Origin: Acetobacter thailandicus
GTDB lineage: Bacteria; Pseudomonadota; Alphaproteobacteria; Acetobacterales; Acetobacteraceae
Assembly (NCBI RefSeq): GCF_011516655.1
Contig: NZ_WOSV01000009.1
Location: forward strand, 1 to 64,000
Direction: 5' to 3'
DNA: 64,000 nucleotides
Shown: one piece after another, positions 35,967 through 45,768 of the stretch
How positions within the stretch are numbered: position 1 is the first letter of the stretch
Layout: each line of letters opens with the position of its first letter
Notes under the pieces: model-generated
The model's input: the letters and a program-made list of their open reading frames with translations, nothing else
Databases searched by the model: none
What the model was told of the DNA's origin: nothing
Program-made: the position numbers and the translations under genes

Positions 35967-37781
35967 TCAGCCGTCATGACTGGCGGCAGGAACACGGGTC
36001 TCAGCCTCAGCAGCCTCAAGGTTTGCAAGCTCAGCCGCTGCTTCAGAGATGCCCTGGGCTGCTGCCTTTTTATACCATATTTTTGCCTGTTCTGTATCCT
36101 GCTCACCAGCGCGGCCGGCAGCAAGGTAACGTCCCATCATCAACTGTGCAGGAGGGTTATTTTTCTCCGCTGCTTTCCTGAACCACTGCTGCGCAGCGAC
36201 AAGGTCCTCAGGCACATCGTGCCCGCCGCCGTACATTGCACCAAGCGAGAACATTCCCCACACGTGCCCCTGGGCCGCTGCTTTTTTATATAACTCCAGT
36301 GCTTGCTGGTGGTCCATTGGCCCACCAGTGCCATTCACCAGAAGATCAGCATAAGCAACCTGGGCATCTGTCATACCAGCCTCGGCAGCTTTTCTGAGCC
36401 AGGCGCGACCTGCTTCAGGGTTCTTATCCGTGCCACGTCCATGCAGAGTAAGAATACCATACCAGTACTGTGCATTAACAATTTTATCAGCTGCAATACG
36501 CAGCCATCTGAGTGCCTCTGCATCACTCTTATAGCTTTGCTCTGTGCCTACCCCCTGAATAAGACACACGGCCAGATTAAAAGCTGACAAAGCATCACCC
36601 TGTTCAGCCTTTGTACGATATACCTGAATAAGGTCAGCGCTTATATCGGAAGAAGCCTGCCCCTGAAGCAGCATATTGCTCAGATCAATGGTTGCGTGAT
36701 TGTGCCCCTGCTCGACTGCGAGCCTGAACCAGCGCTCAGCTTCACGCTCATCCCTGGCAACACCAACGCCCTCTTTAAACAGGGTCCCCAGCGTATAGCT
36801 GGCAGCTGCATGACCGGCTTTTGCTGCCTGCTGATACCACGAAACAGCCTCGACATAATTCGGAGGCAAATCACCACCGCGACCGTACAGATCGCCCAGA
36901 GTAGCCGCCGCCTCTGCATCACCGCCTAATGCTGCACGCCTGAGCCAGGTCTCTCCGCGCACGACATCACGTTCCATACCGTGGCTACCAGCCATTAAGG
37001 CTACACCCAAACGAGCCTGAGCTTTTGGAACACCCTGCTCGGCAGCTTTACTGTAATATGAAAAAGCGGCACCTTCATCAGCAGAGCAGCCACCCATGCC
37101 ATGCTCATACATCACACCCATCAGATATAATGCTGTAGATAAACCAGCATCAGCAGCCTTTCTCAGGTGCTGCGCTGCGACAATATAATCATCCTGAGAA
37201 GAGGCTGTCCCCAGTGTCAGCAGCCCCAGCCCAAGGTGGCCCTGAGCATTTCCCGCTTCAGCAGCCTTACGATACCAGTTTCGGCCTTCTTCAGGATTTC
37301 TGACATCCTCAGGCCCGTTACACAGCACATAACCATAAATTGCCTGGCCATCGACATCACCGAGCTCAGCCGACAATTTAGCCCAGACCGCGGCCCGGTG
37401 AAAATTAGGCTCACCTTTTTCAACAAGAGGCGAGCTCGCACCAAAAAGAGCACCTGAGCTGCCCTGATCTTCAATACTGGCCGGCAAACCGTTCAGATAC
37501 AATGTTGCCATCGTAAAACCAGCTTTAGGCCAGCCTTTACGTGCAGCCTGGCGCATCCAGCGTACCCCCTCCGGCAGGTTGGGTGGCACCCCGTTACCTG
37601 TCAGATAAGCATCGGCAACAAGAAACTGCGCTTCAGGGATATCTTCACGAGCAAGCAGAGAAAGCTGCGAAAAACCCTTAATGGCTGTTTCGGAGGCAGC
37701 CATCAGAGCCTTTGCTCCCTCAAGACGGGCCTCGGCAGACCCATCGCGTCCGACCATCCGTTTGATTAAGCTTACGACCAT
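35967..37781 (-). CDS. Sel1-like repeat protein
   Basis: 604 residues made almost wholly of Sel1-like (SLR) helical repeats of about 36 residues, for example AQFLVADAYLTGNGV...EGVRWMRQAARKG and AASYTLGTLFKEGVGV...EAERWFRLAVEQG; I estimate about fifteen. No signal peptide is seen. SLR proteins serve as protein-protein adaptors. It sits between the type I secretion genes and the glycosyltransferase genes, so a scaffold linking substrate modification to secretion is possible; that is inference. Confidence 0.85.
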   Translation of the reverse strand: MVVSLIKRMVGRDGSAEARLEGAKALMAASETAIKGFSQLSLLAREDIPEAQFLVADAYLTGNGVPPNLPEGVRWMRQAARKGWPKAGFTMATLYLNGLPASIEDQGSSGALFGASSPLVEKGEPNFHRAAVWAKLSAELGDVDGQAIYGYVLCNGPEDVRNPEEGRNWYRKAAEAGNAQGHLGLGLLTLGTASSQDDYIVAAQHLRKAADAGLSTALYLMGVMYEHGMGGCSADEGAAFSYYSKAAEQGVPKAQARLGVALMAGSHGMERDVVRGETWLRRAALGGDAEAAATLGDLYGRGGDLPPNYVEAVSWYQQAAKAGHAAASYTLGTLFKEGVGVARDEREAERWFRLAVEQGHNHATIDLSNMLLQGQASSDISADLIQVYRTKAEQGDALSAFNLAVCLIQGVGTEQSYKSDAEALRWLRIAADKIVNAQYWYGILTLHGRGTDKNPEAGRAWLRKAAEAGMTDAQVAYADLLVNGTGGPMDHQQALELYKKAAAQGHVWGMFSLGAMYGGGHDVPEDLVAAQQWFRKAAEKNNPPAQLMMGRYLAAGRAGEQDTEQAKIWYKKAAAQGISEAAAELANLEAAEAETRVPAASHDG

Positions 37782-37824
37782 AATGACTACCCTTATATTG
37801 TATGCCTGAACCGCAACTCTTCTT

Positions 37825-39285
37825 TTACGGCTCGCGCATTCCCTGGTTCATAAGCGGCATGATCGTATTAAGCATATACTGCATAATCGTTCTCTTACCG
37901 ACCTTAATATCCGCTGTTATTGGCATACCAGGCTGAGGATGGAAGAAACTCGGAACGCCATGTAAAGTGTATTTATCAATTCTCATATGAACCCTGAAAA
38001 ACGCCTGGTTTTTCGGATCAAGTGAGACACCGACCTGCTGCGCATCCTCATCCTGAACGAAGGAGTCCGCACTAATCGTTCTGACAACAGCCTCTGCACC
38101 GCCATACTGCTGGAAAGGGAAGGTTTCAAATTTAACCAGAGCTTTGTCACCCAGCTTTACAAAACCAACGTCTTTACCGGACAGAACAGTCTCAACCTCA
38201 AGCCCCTTACCAACCGGAATCAGGGTCATCATACGCTGCCCGGCAGAGAGAACACCGCCGACAGACACTCTGGCCAGACTAAGAATAATTGAGTCCTCAG
38301 GGGCCCTCATAATCACAAGCTGACTGTGAAGAAGTGCTTTACGATATGATGCTTTTGATTCAGCCAGATGATGTTCAGCAGTATTCAGATCGCGATAAAC
38401 CTCAGCCTTCCAGTTCTGAATATAACTCTCTTTTTCTGAAGTCTGTGCCGCAAGTTTATTGCTGGTTGATGCCGCCTGCTGCTGTGCAGCGATCTGCGAG
38501 CGCTCAATATCCATCAGGGCATTCTGGGCACTCAGCGTTGAAAGCTTACTGCCAACCTGATCTTTCTGCAGCTGCATACGCATAGAGTGCACATCTGCTG
38601 CGACTTTACTTTGCGCTGCATACATAGCTGCACTTGCCTGATACCCTTTCATATCATGCTGAAGGCTGGCGATCATTTTATCATAATTAGTAATCTTGGC
38701 ATTATACTCACCCTGACGGCGAATAAAGGCTTCAGCCTGCTGAGCTGATACAAGATTCTGAGCTGTAGCCGTATACGTCCTGCCATCAGCCTCAGCCAGC
38801 AGACGATCTACCTCAGCCTGGTACTGATCTGTCTGGGCACGCATATTATCAATATCAGCACCGGTTGTTGTCGGATCAAGCTCAGCTAATATTTCGCCTT
38901 TACGAACGTAATCACCTTCACGCACCTTAATAGAACGTACAATTGACGCATCAAGAGGCTGAATAACTATTGGTGTTTCCGTTGAAATCAGCCGTCCTGA
39001 CGTTGAAACCACTTTATCAAGCGGAAAAACAACCATAACTGTCAGGGTCGAGAGCATCAGTGCACCGATCAGCCAGATCATATACTGTGCTGATGCCGTT
39101 GGCGGCATGTTAACCAGAGCCGCAGTAGGCGAATGAAACTCAAGCAGGCCTATAGGCAGGTCACCAGGAGCGTAGGGGTCATCTGCCTGCCGGATAAAAG
39201 CTGTCGCTGTTTCATCTGGCATCTCATACTGAACAGGTTCCTGTGACTGAGGCTGCCCTGCGGGAATAATATCCTTCTCGCTCAT
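37825..39285 (-). CDS. HlyD-family type I secretion periplasmic adaptor
   Basis: 486 residues: about 65 cytosolic residues, one membrane helix (68-88), a lipoyl/barrel hybrid start (RSIKVREGDYVRKGEILAELDPT), a long alpha-helical hairpin (about 160-330, Gln/Ala-rich), then the C-terminal beta part ending in IDKYTLHGVPSFFHPQPGMPITADIKVGKRTIMQYML, a classical HlyD signature. It bridges the inner membrane ABC protein and an outer membrane TolC-type channel. The ABC gene ends three bases upstream of its ATG. No tolC-like gene is in the window. Confidence 0.93.
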   Translation of the reverse strand: MSEKDIIPAGQPQSQEPVQYEMPDETATAFIRQADDPYAPGDLPIGLLEFHSPTAALVNMPPTASAQYMIWLIGALMLSTLTVMVVFPLDKVVSTSGRLISTETPIVIQPLDASIVRSIKVREGDYVRKGEILAELDPTTTGADIDNMRAQTDQYQAEVDRLLAEADGRTYTATAQNLVSAQQAEAFIRRQGEYNAKITNYDKMIASLQHDMKGYQASAAMYAAQSKVAADVHSMRMQLQKDQVGSKLSTLSAQNALMDIERSQIAAQQQAASTSNKLAAQTSEKESYIQNWKAEVYRDLNTAEHHLAESKASYRKALLHSQLVIMRAPEDSIILSLARVSVGGVLSAGQRMMTLIPVGKGLEVETVLSGKDVGFVKLGDKALVKFETFPFQQYGGAEAVVRTISADSFVQDEDAQQVGVSLDPKNQAFFRVHMRIDKYTLHGVPSFFHPQPGMPITADIKVGKRTIMQYMLNTIMPLMNQGMREP

Positions 39286-39288
39286 GGC

Positions 39289-41538
39289 TTATTCTCCTTC
39301 CGCGATAAGGGAGGTATCACCCACGGCACTACCATGTGTATGACGGTTCTGCTGCATCCAGAGCGTACGATAAATATCACACCGCTCAAGCAAAACATCA
39401 TGAGGCGCTATATCAACGACAGACCCCTTATCCATCACACAAATCTGGTCACAGTTCACAAGCGATGACAAACGGTGCGACACAATGACCATCGTGCGCC
39501 CTTTGCCTATACGTTCCAGGTTGGCATTCACCAGTGCTTCACTCTCAGGGTCGAGAGCTGATGTTGCCTCGTCGAGAATCATCAGTTTCGGATCGGTGAT
39601 GACTGCACGGGCAATAGCAAGACGCTGACGCTGCCCACCGGAAATATTAGTCGAGCCCTCTTCAATAAAGGTCTCATACCCTGCAGGCATACGCTCAATA
39701 AACTCCTCAGCGCCAGCCATACGTGCTGCACGCATAACATCATCAATCGTATAGCCCGGACGACCCGCCGTAATATTTTCACGGATTGTACCACGAAACA
39801 GAAAGTTATCCTGCAACACAACACCGAAGGAACGACGCAGATGGGTAAGGTTAATTTCCCGCAGGTCAATACCGTCAAGGCGCAGATAACCCGTATAAGA
39901 ACGGCTGACACCCTGCAGCAGACGGGTTATGGTTGATTTACCTGAACCACTTCGCCCGACCAGACCCAGCATAGTGCCGGCAGGAATCTGAAAGTTCACA
40001 TCTTTAAGCGCCAGACTTGTCGCGCCGGGATAGGTAAAGTTAACGCCATCAAAAACAAGAGCGCCTTTAATAGCCGGACGCATTCCTGTTGTCAGCGCAA
40101 CTGTCTCTGACGGCTGATTCAGGACCGAAGCCGCATCGCCTAAGGAGGTCATAACTTCCGTATAATCATCCATCAGCTTGGCCAGGCCAACAAGCGGAGA
40201 GGCAACACGACCACCCAGCATCATAAACGCAACAAGCGCACCAACACCTACTGTACCGGGACTTGTCAGCGTGAGATAAGCGCCAACAATAAGAATGCCG
40301 CGACTAATAAACAAATCCAGCGGCATCACCAGCGTTTGTGGCCAGTTCATCATACGTCCGGCAGCAAGCTTCCAGCGCACAACGCGGGCTGTCATTTCAT
40401 CCCACACATGCTTACGGCTGTTTTCAAGAGCCAGCGTTTTGAGAGTACGAATACCAGCGACAGTCTCATAAAGAATCGCAGAACGATCACGTTCAGCAAG
40501 CAGCTGATGCTGCATGACTTTAGTAACAGGGCCGGTAAACAACACTACAATGAGCCCGATAAAACCAGCGGCACCTATTGTCATCCAGGCCAGTGTCGAA
40601 CTTAAGAAGAACAGAAACGGTAAAATTACAACAAGAGTAAACAAATCCAGAAAAGTGGACATAAGCCTGCCGGTCAAAAAGTCACGCACTTTATAAATAG
40701 CCATGACACGACCAAGAAGGTTACCCGCCTGCTGCCGCTCAAAATACTCAAGAGGTAACGACACAAGACGATTAAAAATATTAAGAGATAAACGTGAATC
40801 AACACGGGTTGTCAGAACGAGGGAAACCTCACGCCGTGCATAAGACAAAAGAATTTCATAAACTGAAAACACGACGATCATACCGGTAATCGCCACCAGA
40901 GTAGACATCGAGTGATAATTAATAACTTTATCAATAATCTGCATCACGATAAGCGGCGGAAAAATCTGCAGCACACTTAATGTCATTGACGACAGTGCAA
41001 TATCACGCAGGGATTTCTTCTCACGCAACACCATCTTGGTAAACCAGGCGAAACTGATTGGCGCATCAGCCTCTGACTGCCCCTCTCGTGCTTTCACCAG
41101 AACGATCTCACCTGTCCAGATACGGCTCAGGCGCAGCTCGTCAACTGGTACCGGGGGTGTCTCTTCCCCCTTCAGGGGATCACGCAGCCAGACAACACCG
41201 CGGTCGGGCGTTGTATTGACCATAATGGCCGCTGATCCATCTTTAAAAAGCAGAACAATAGGGGGCGAATTCGACATTCTGACAAGGTAGCGCCACTTGA
41301 TCTGCATCCCCTTGGCGGCAGCACCCTGCTCTTTCAGCCAGCGGCACAACGTTGCAGGAGACGGGCTGACCTCACCTGGCTCTGCCGCAAAATCCCGTAT
41401 ATCAAGCTCAAGCCCATGAAACCGCGCCGCTGCAATAACAGCACGCAACCGGATAATAGCGGGTGATACGCGTTCTTCACCCATATCAGTATGTGACTGA
41501 GAGCCAGAGACTTCCGGAACATTGTCAGAATGATTCAC
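39289..41538 (-). CDS. type I secretion ABC transporter with C39-like domain
   Basis: About 749 residues: C39-like domain (about 25-155), six-helix ABC exporter membrane domain, and an ATPase domain with GRSGSGKST, NISGGQRQRLAIARA and LMILDEATSAL. The C39-like part (SPAIIRLRAVIAAARFHGLELDIRD) lacks the catalytic Cys of bacteriocin-processing exporters, as in HlyB, so the substrate should be a protein with an uncleaved C-terminal signal (RTX type). The GTG at 41538 has AAGGG seven bases upstream; an upstream GTG at 41598 has no Shine-Dalgarno. First gene of the block. Confidence 0.92.
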   Translation of the reverse strand: MNHSDNVPEVSGSQSHTDMGEERVSPAIIRLRAVIAAARFHGLELDIRDFAAEPGEVSPSPATLCRWLKEQGAAAKGMQIKWRYLVRMSNSPPIVLLFKDGSAAIMVNTTPDRGVVWLRDPLKGEETPPVPVDELRLSRIWTGEIVLVKAREGQSEADAPISFAWFTKMVLREKKSLRDIALSSMTLSVLQIFPPLIVMQIIDKVINYHSMSTLVAITGMIVVFSVYEILLSYARREVSLVLTTRVDSRLSLNIFNRLVSLPLEYFERQQAGNLLGRVMAIYKVRDFLTGRLMSTFLDLFTLVVILPFLFFLSSTLAWMTIGAAGFIGLIVVLFTGPVTKVMQHQLLAERDRSAILYETVAGIRTLKTLALENSRKHVWDEMTARVVRWKLAAGRMMNWPQTLVMPLDLFISRGILIVGAYLTLTSPGTVGVGALVAFMMLGGRVASPLVGLAKLMDDYTEVMTSLGDAASVLNQPSETVALTTGMRPAIKGALVFDGVNFTYPGATSLALKDVNFQIPAGTMLGLVGRSGSGKSTITRLLQGVSRSYTGYLRLDGIDLREINLTHLRRSFGVVLQDNFLFRGTIRENITAGRPGYTIDDVMRAARMAGAEEFIERMPAGYETFIEEGSTNISGGQRQRLAIARAVITDPKLMILDEATSALDPESEALVNANLERIGKGRTMVIVSHRLSSLVNCDQICVMDKGSVVDIAPHDVLLERCDIYRTLWMQQNRHTHGSAVGDTSLIAEGE

Positions 41539-42033
41539 GAACAACCCTTTTGATAAAACGCAAACATTTCGTGTCGTTAAAAACTTTTTGTCACACAATC
41601 AGAGAGAATATAACTCTTTGAAAAAAATAATAATCAGAAATCAGGTGTTTTTTTGTGCAACAGAGCTTTGACACCTAACTGAACCACATTGAAAAATCAC
41701 TCAAAAATTTTCACAAACTATCCTTAAGTCCGTACATTCCTGACACAACGCGGCTTTGCACAACCATATCGCACACCTCGTTTATGACATTTTTTTCACA
41801 AATAAGAAATACTTGTGTAAAAAAACAACATTGCCCCGTTGCACGATCGCGAAATATTTTCGCCAGAAGCTGGTCTATATCAAACGGATTAACACAACAT
41901 GCACATGTGCGCCCGTGCCTTACCAGAGGACCATACCAGACACGGCTTTCTGCCCAGCTCTGCAGCAGATCAGAATGTAGCGTAAAATTGATAAATACTG
42001 CGGCACTCTGATTCCGCTGAGCCGGAACATTCT

Positions 42034-42118
42034 CCTCTGCCACGACGAACAGAGGCACTCGCCTGTCCTCTTCCCCTCTCCACCGCAGCCTTGCGGTGGA
42101 CAGAGACGCCTGTCTCTG
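42034..42118 (+). promoter_or_regulatory. structured 5' leader of metH
   Basis: The metH leader folds into CCTCTG/CAGAGG (42034-42055), CCACCGCA-gcct-TGCGGTGG (42080-42099) and CAGAGAC-gcct-GTCTCTG (42101-42118). The CAGAGG arm can instead pair downstream (AGAGG 42051-42055 with CCTCT 42067-42071), a switch-like alternative. I find no cobalamin, SAM-II or SAH riboswitch consensus. The rest of the gap 41539-42179 is AT-rich up to about 41870 and holds no credible gene. No Shine-Dalgarno precedes metH. Confidence 0.5.
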
Positions 42119-42179
42119 AAATAAGGTAGCGTCACGCAGCGCTGCTGCCTGCCCGTCCCCTCCCTCCTCTTTTCGCTCC

Positions 42180-45100
42180 ATGGATGCCATGCCCTCTCGT
42201 CTCTCTCTCTCTGATGCCCTGCGTGAACACGTCCTGCTCTGCGATGGTGGAATGGGCTCGCGTATTCAGATGCTCGATCTGGACCTGACACGCGATTACT
42301 GGGGACAGGAAAACTGTACTGAAATTCTTACTCTGTCACGCCCTGAACTGATTCGTGAAATCCATCGCGGTTATTACGAAGCCGGTGCTGATATGGTCGA
42401 GACCAATACATTTGGCGGCTCTCCGATAACATTAAGCGAGTTCGGACTGACAGACAAAGCCCGCGAGATCAATCGTAATTCTGCCATTCTGGCACGTGAG
42501 GCCGCTGAAAGCTTCTCTGATGGCCGCCACCGCTATGTTCTGGGCGCTGTAGGCCCTGGCACAAAACTTCCCTCTCTGGGTAACGTTGATTACGACACTC
42601 TTGAAGCCGCACTGACTGAGCAGGGACGCGGCCTGATTGAAGGCGGTGTCGATGCGTTTCTGATAGAAACCTGCCAGGACACCCTTCAGATCAAAGCGGC
42701 TGTCAACGCCATGAAAGCTGCCCGTGCAGAAATGGGCGTACATCTGCCTATCTTTGTGCAGGTAACCGTTGAGGCAACAGGTACTCTGCTGGTTGGCCCT
42801 GACATCGCCGCCGCAGCCACGGTTATTCACAGCCTGGACGTTGACCTGATGGGCCTTAACTGCGCCACAGGCCCGCAGGAAATGGCAGAGCACGTGCACT
42901 GGCTTTCCGAAAACTGGCCACGCCTGATCTCTGTACAGCCTAATGCAGGCCTGCCTGAACTGATTGATGGTCAGACACATTACCCTCTCTCCCCCGAGGA
43001 GATGGCCGCATGGGTAGAACGCTTTATTAACGAAGACGGCCTCAACCTTATTGGCGGCTGCTGTGGCACATCGACACCTCATATCGCGGCTCTTGACGCC
43101 ATGCTGCGCCGCCGCGCAGAGGGCACTGGCCACCACCGCCCGGCCCCTGCCAGACGCACATCTGTGTGGGTTCCTTCAGTCGCCAGTCTGTATAACCAGG
43201 TACCACTGAGACAGGAAAACGCCTATTTCTCTATTGGCGAGCGCTGCAATGCCAACGGGTCTAAAAAATGGCGTGAACTTCAGGAATCTCACGACTGGGA
43301 CGGCTGCGTCTCGCTTGGTCGCGAGCAGACCAAAGAAGGCTCAAACGCCCTCGACATCTGTACCGCTTTTGTCGGGCGTAATGAAACAGCAGAAATGAAT
43401 GAAGTGATCAGGCGCTTCACCTCATCAGTTAACGCCCCTCTGGTCATTGACTCAACCGAAACACCCGTGATCGAAGCCGCCCTGAAGCTGCATGGTGGCA
43501 AACCCATCATCAACTCCATCAATTTTGAAGACGGAGACGGCCCGGCAGCAGACCGCATGGCCCTCGCCCGTAAATTCGGTGCCGCAGTCGTTGCTCTGAC
43601 CATTGATGAAGAAGGGATGGCCCGCAAACCAGAAGACAAACTGCGTATCGCAAAGCGCCTGATCGAATTTGCCTGCGATCAGTACGGACTGCCGCAGTCT
43701 GACCTGATGATCGACCCGCTGACCTTCACCATCGCCACCGGTGCTGAAGATGACCGTAAGCTTGGGGTGTGGACACTTGAAGGCATTAAACTGATCCGTG
43801 ACAACTTCCCGGATGTGCAGATTGTTCTTGGTCTCTCCAATATTTCCTTCGGTCTGAATCCGGCAGCACGTGCCGTACTCAACTCTGTTTATCTCGACCA
43901 TGCAGTCAAGGCCGGTATGACGGCTGCCATTGTGCATGTCTCAAAAATCCGCCCGCTGCACATGATAGCGCCAGAAGAAGTCAAAGTTGCAGAAGATCTG
44001 ATCTTTGACCGCCGCACAGCAGATTATGACCCGCTGCAAACTCTGCTTGCCATGTTTGCGGACCGGAAGGCATCTGAAGCCGTCAAGCGTAAAAAAGCAG
44101 ACACCGCGCAGGAGCGACTCAAAGACCGCATTGTTGACGGTGACCGAAAAGGCCTGGAAGCAGACCTTGAAGAAGCCATGACAGAAATGTCACCACTCGA
44201 CATCATCAACACAGTACTGCTTGACGGTATGAAAGTGGTTGGTGAGCTGTTTGGCGCAGGCAAAATGCAGCTGCCTTTTGTGCTTCAGTCTGCCGAAACT
44301 ATGAAGGCTGCTGTTGCCTGGCTTGAACCTCATATGGATCGGGCTGAAGGCCAGCAGCGCGGCACAATCGTCCTGGCAACGGTTAAGGGTGATGTACACG
44401 ATATTGGCAAAAACCTGGTTGATATCATTCTGACCAATAACGGCTACCGCGTAGTGAACCTGGGTATTAAAGTGCCCGTAGCTGACATGATCGAGGCTGC
44501 AAAACGCGAAAAAGCCGATGCCATTGGCATGTCAGGTCTGCTGGTTAAATCAACAGTGATTATGCGTGAAAACCTCGAAGAAATCACCCGTGGCGGGCTC
44601 GACGTTCCCGTTCTTCTTGGAGGGGCGGCACTGACCCGCAACTATGTTGAAGAAGACTGCGTAGCCTCCTACAACCCTTCAGGGCGGGTCGCTTATGCCC
44701 GTGATGCGTTTGATGGCCTCACGTTAATGGACCAGATTACGCAAAACCGCTTTGATGACTATCTCTCCGCTATCAGCAAGCGTCGTGAGGGCAAAGCAAA
44801 ACGTCAGGCTGCCCGTACACCTGAAGACAGCATTACACGCGGTTATGGTCCGGTCGACCGCGAAGCCGCCCGCGCCAGACGCACCAGGCTGACACAGGAT
44901 GAGGCTGTACTGACCCCGCCCTTCTGGGGTAATAAAATCCTCTCTGTTCCGACAGAGGCGGTTATTCCTTTCCTCAATGAGCGCTCACTCTACCAGTTCC
45001 AGTGGGGGTTCAGAAAGCAGGGCCGTTCGCTCGATGAGTTTATGGTATGGGCGAAACAGGAGCTTCGACCTGTGCTCAGACGGATGCTCGACATCGCCGC

Positions 45101-45695
45101 GGCAGATAATATACTCACACCGCAGGCGTCATACGGCTACTGGAAAGCCGCAGGCGATGGTAATGACCTCGTTTTATTTGATGAAGATGGCATAACGGAA
45201 GCCGCACGCTTTACTCTGCCTCGTCAGCCACGTGAAGATGGTGAATGTATTGCTGACTTTGTGCGTGATATTTCTGACGCACAGCGTGACGTTGTCGCCC
45301 TGCAGGTTGTTACCGTGGGGCAGAAAGCCTCTGACATTGCCCGCGACTGGTTTGAAGAGAACCGCTACCAGGATTATCTCTACCTGCACGGTCTCTCAGT
45401 TGAAATTGCTGAAGCTATGGCGGAATATACCCACAAGCGCATTCGTTCAGAACTTGGCTTTGCCATTGAAGACGACCGTAATATGGAAAAACTGCTTCAG
45501 CAGGGCTATCGTGGGTCACGCTATTCTTTCGGCTACCCGGCCTGCCCGCGCCTGGAAGATCAGCACCCTATTCTCAAGCTGCTGAATGCACCTGATATTG
45601 GGGTATCTCTGACAGACGGTGATCAGCTTCACCCGGAACAATCAACATCTGCGCTTGTTATTATGAACAAACATGCGAGATACTTCACTATCTGA
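42180..45695 (+). CDS. metH: cobalamin-dependent methionine synthase
   Basis: 1171 residues with all four modules. Homocysteine domain (about 1-320) with zinc ligands C228 (LNCATGP), C294 and C295 (GGCCGTSTPH). Methyltetrahydrofolate domain (about 340-640; ERCNANGSKKW, LDICTAFVGRNE). Cobalamin domain (about 650-890) with the lower ligand H740 in DVHDIGKN. S-adenosylmethionine reactivation domain (about 910-1171; ELGFAIEDDRNMEKLLQQGYRGSRYSFGYPACP). It methylates homocysteine with methyl-THF. The ATG at 42180 and one at 42189 are both possible; neither has a Shine-Dalgarno, as the preceding 30 bases are pyrimidine-rich. Confidence 0.96.
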   Translation: MDAMPSRLSLSDALREHVLLCDGGMGSRIQMLDLDLTRDYWGQENCTEILTLSRPELIREIHRGYYEAGADMVETNTFGGSPITLSEFGLTDKAREINRNSAILAREAAESFSDGRHRYVLGAVGPGTKLPSLGNVDYDTLEAALTEQGRGLIEGGVDAFLIETCQDTLQIKAAVNAMKAARAEMGVHLPIFVQVTVEATGTLLVGPDIAAAATVIHSLDVDLMGLNCATGPQEMAEHVHWLSENWPRLISVQPNAGLPELIDGQTHYPLSPEEMAAWVERFINEDGLNLIGGCCGTSTPHIAALDAMLRRRAEGTGHHRPAPARRTSVWVPSVASLYNQVPLRQENAYFSIGERCNANGSKKWRELQESHDWDGCVSLGREQTKEGSNALDICTAFVGRNETAEMNEVIRRFTSSVNAPLVIDSTETPVIEAALKLHGGKPIINSINFEDGDGPAADRMALARKFGAAVVALTIDEEGMARKPEDKLRIAKRLIEFACDQYGLPQSDLMIDPLTFTIATGAEDDRKLGVWTLEGIKLIRDNFPDVQIVLGLSNISFGLNPAARAVLNSVYLDHAVKAGMTAAIVHVSKIRPLHMIAPEEVKVAEDLIFDRRTADYDPLQTLLAMFADRKASEAVKRKKADTAQERLKDRIVDGDRKGLEADLEEAMTEMSPLDIINTVLLDGMKVVGELFGAGKMQLPFVLQSAETMKAAVAWLEPHMDRAEGQQRGTIVLATVKGDVHDIGKNLVDIILTNNGYRVVNLGIKVPVADMIEAAKREKADAIGMSGLLVKSTVIMRENLEEITRGGLDVPVLLGGAALTRNYVEEDCVASYNPSGRVAYARDAFDGLTLMDQITQNRFDDYLSAISKRREGKAKRQAARTPEDSITRGYGPVDREAARARRTRLTQDEAVLTPPFWGNKILSVPTEAVIPFLNERSLYQFQWGFRKQGRSLDEFMVWAKQELRPVLRRMLDIAAADNILTPQASYGYWKAAGDGNDLVLFDEDGITEAARFTLPRQPREDGECIADFVRDISDAQRDVVALQVVTVGQKASDIARDWFEENRYQDYLYLHGLSVEIAEAMAEYTHKRIRSELGFAIEDDRNMEKLLQQGYRGSRYSFGYPACPRLEDQHPILKLLNAPDIGVSLTDGDQLHPEQSTSALVIMNKHARYFTI

Positions 45696-45711
45696 GACTA
45701 TCAGCCTGGAT

Positions 45712-45754
45712 TTTTTCTTATAAAAACCCGGGCTGACGGTTTTTATAAGAAAAA
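45712..45754 (+). promoter_or_regulatory. perfect 17-bp hairpin upstream of the Na/Pi transporter
   Basis: The arms 45712-45728 and 45738-45754 are exact inverted copies (TTTTTCTTATAAAAACC and its reverse complement) around the loop cgggctgac. The right arm ends in A5 and directly touches the AAGGA Shine-Dalgarno of the next gene. No U-run follows, so it is not a standard terminator for metH. Confidence 0.7.
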
Positions 45755-45768
45755 GGAACGCCCATAAC

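Noticed and set aside
42000-42180. Cobalamin, SAM-II or SAH riboswitch upstream of metH
   Set aside because: The position is suggestive, but none of the conserved boxes I know for these classes is present; only generic hairpins are seen.
41711-42190. 159-codon minus-strand open frame upstream of metH
   Set aside because: It overlaps the metH start and the structured leader, has no recognisable domain, and its composition looks like read-through of GC-rich hairpins. A short plus-strand frame at 41756-41980 is equally unsupported.
45712-45754. Intrinsic terminator of metH
   Set aside because: The stem is perfect but no U-run follows the right arm on the plus strand; T-rich sequence is on the left arm only.
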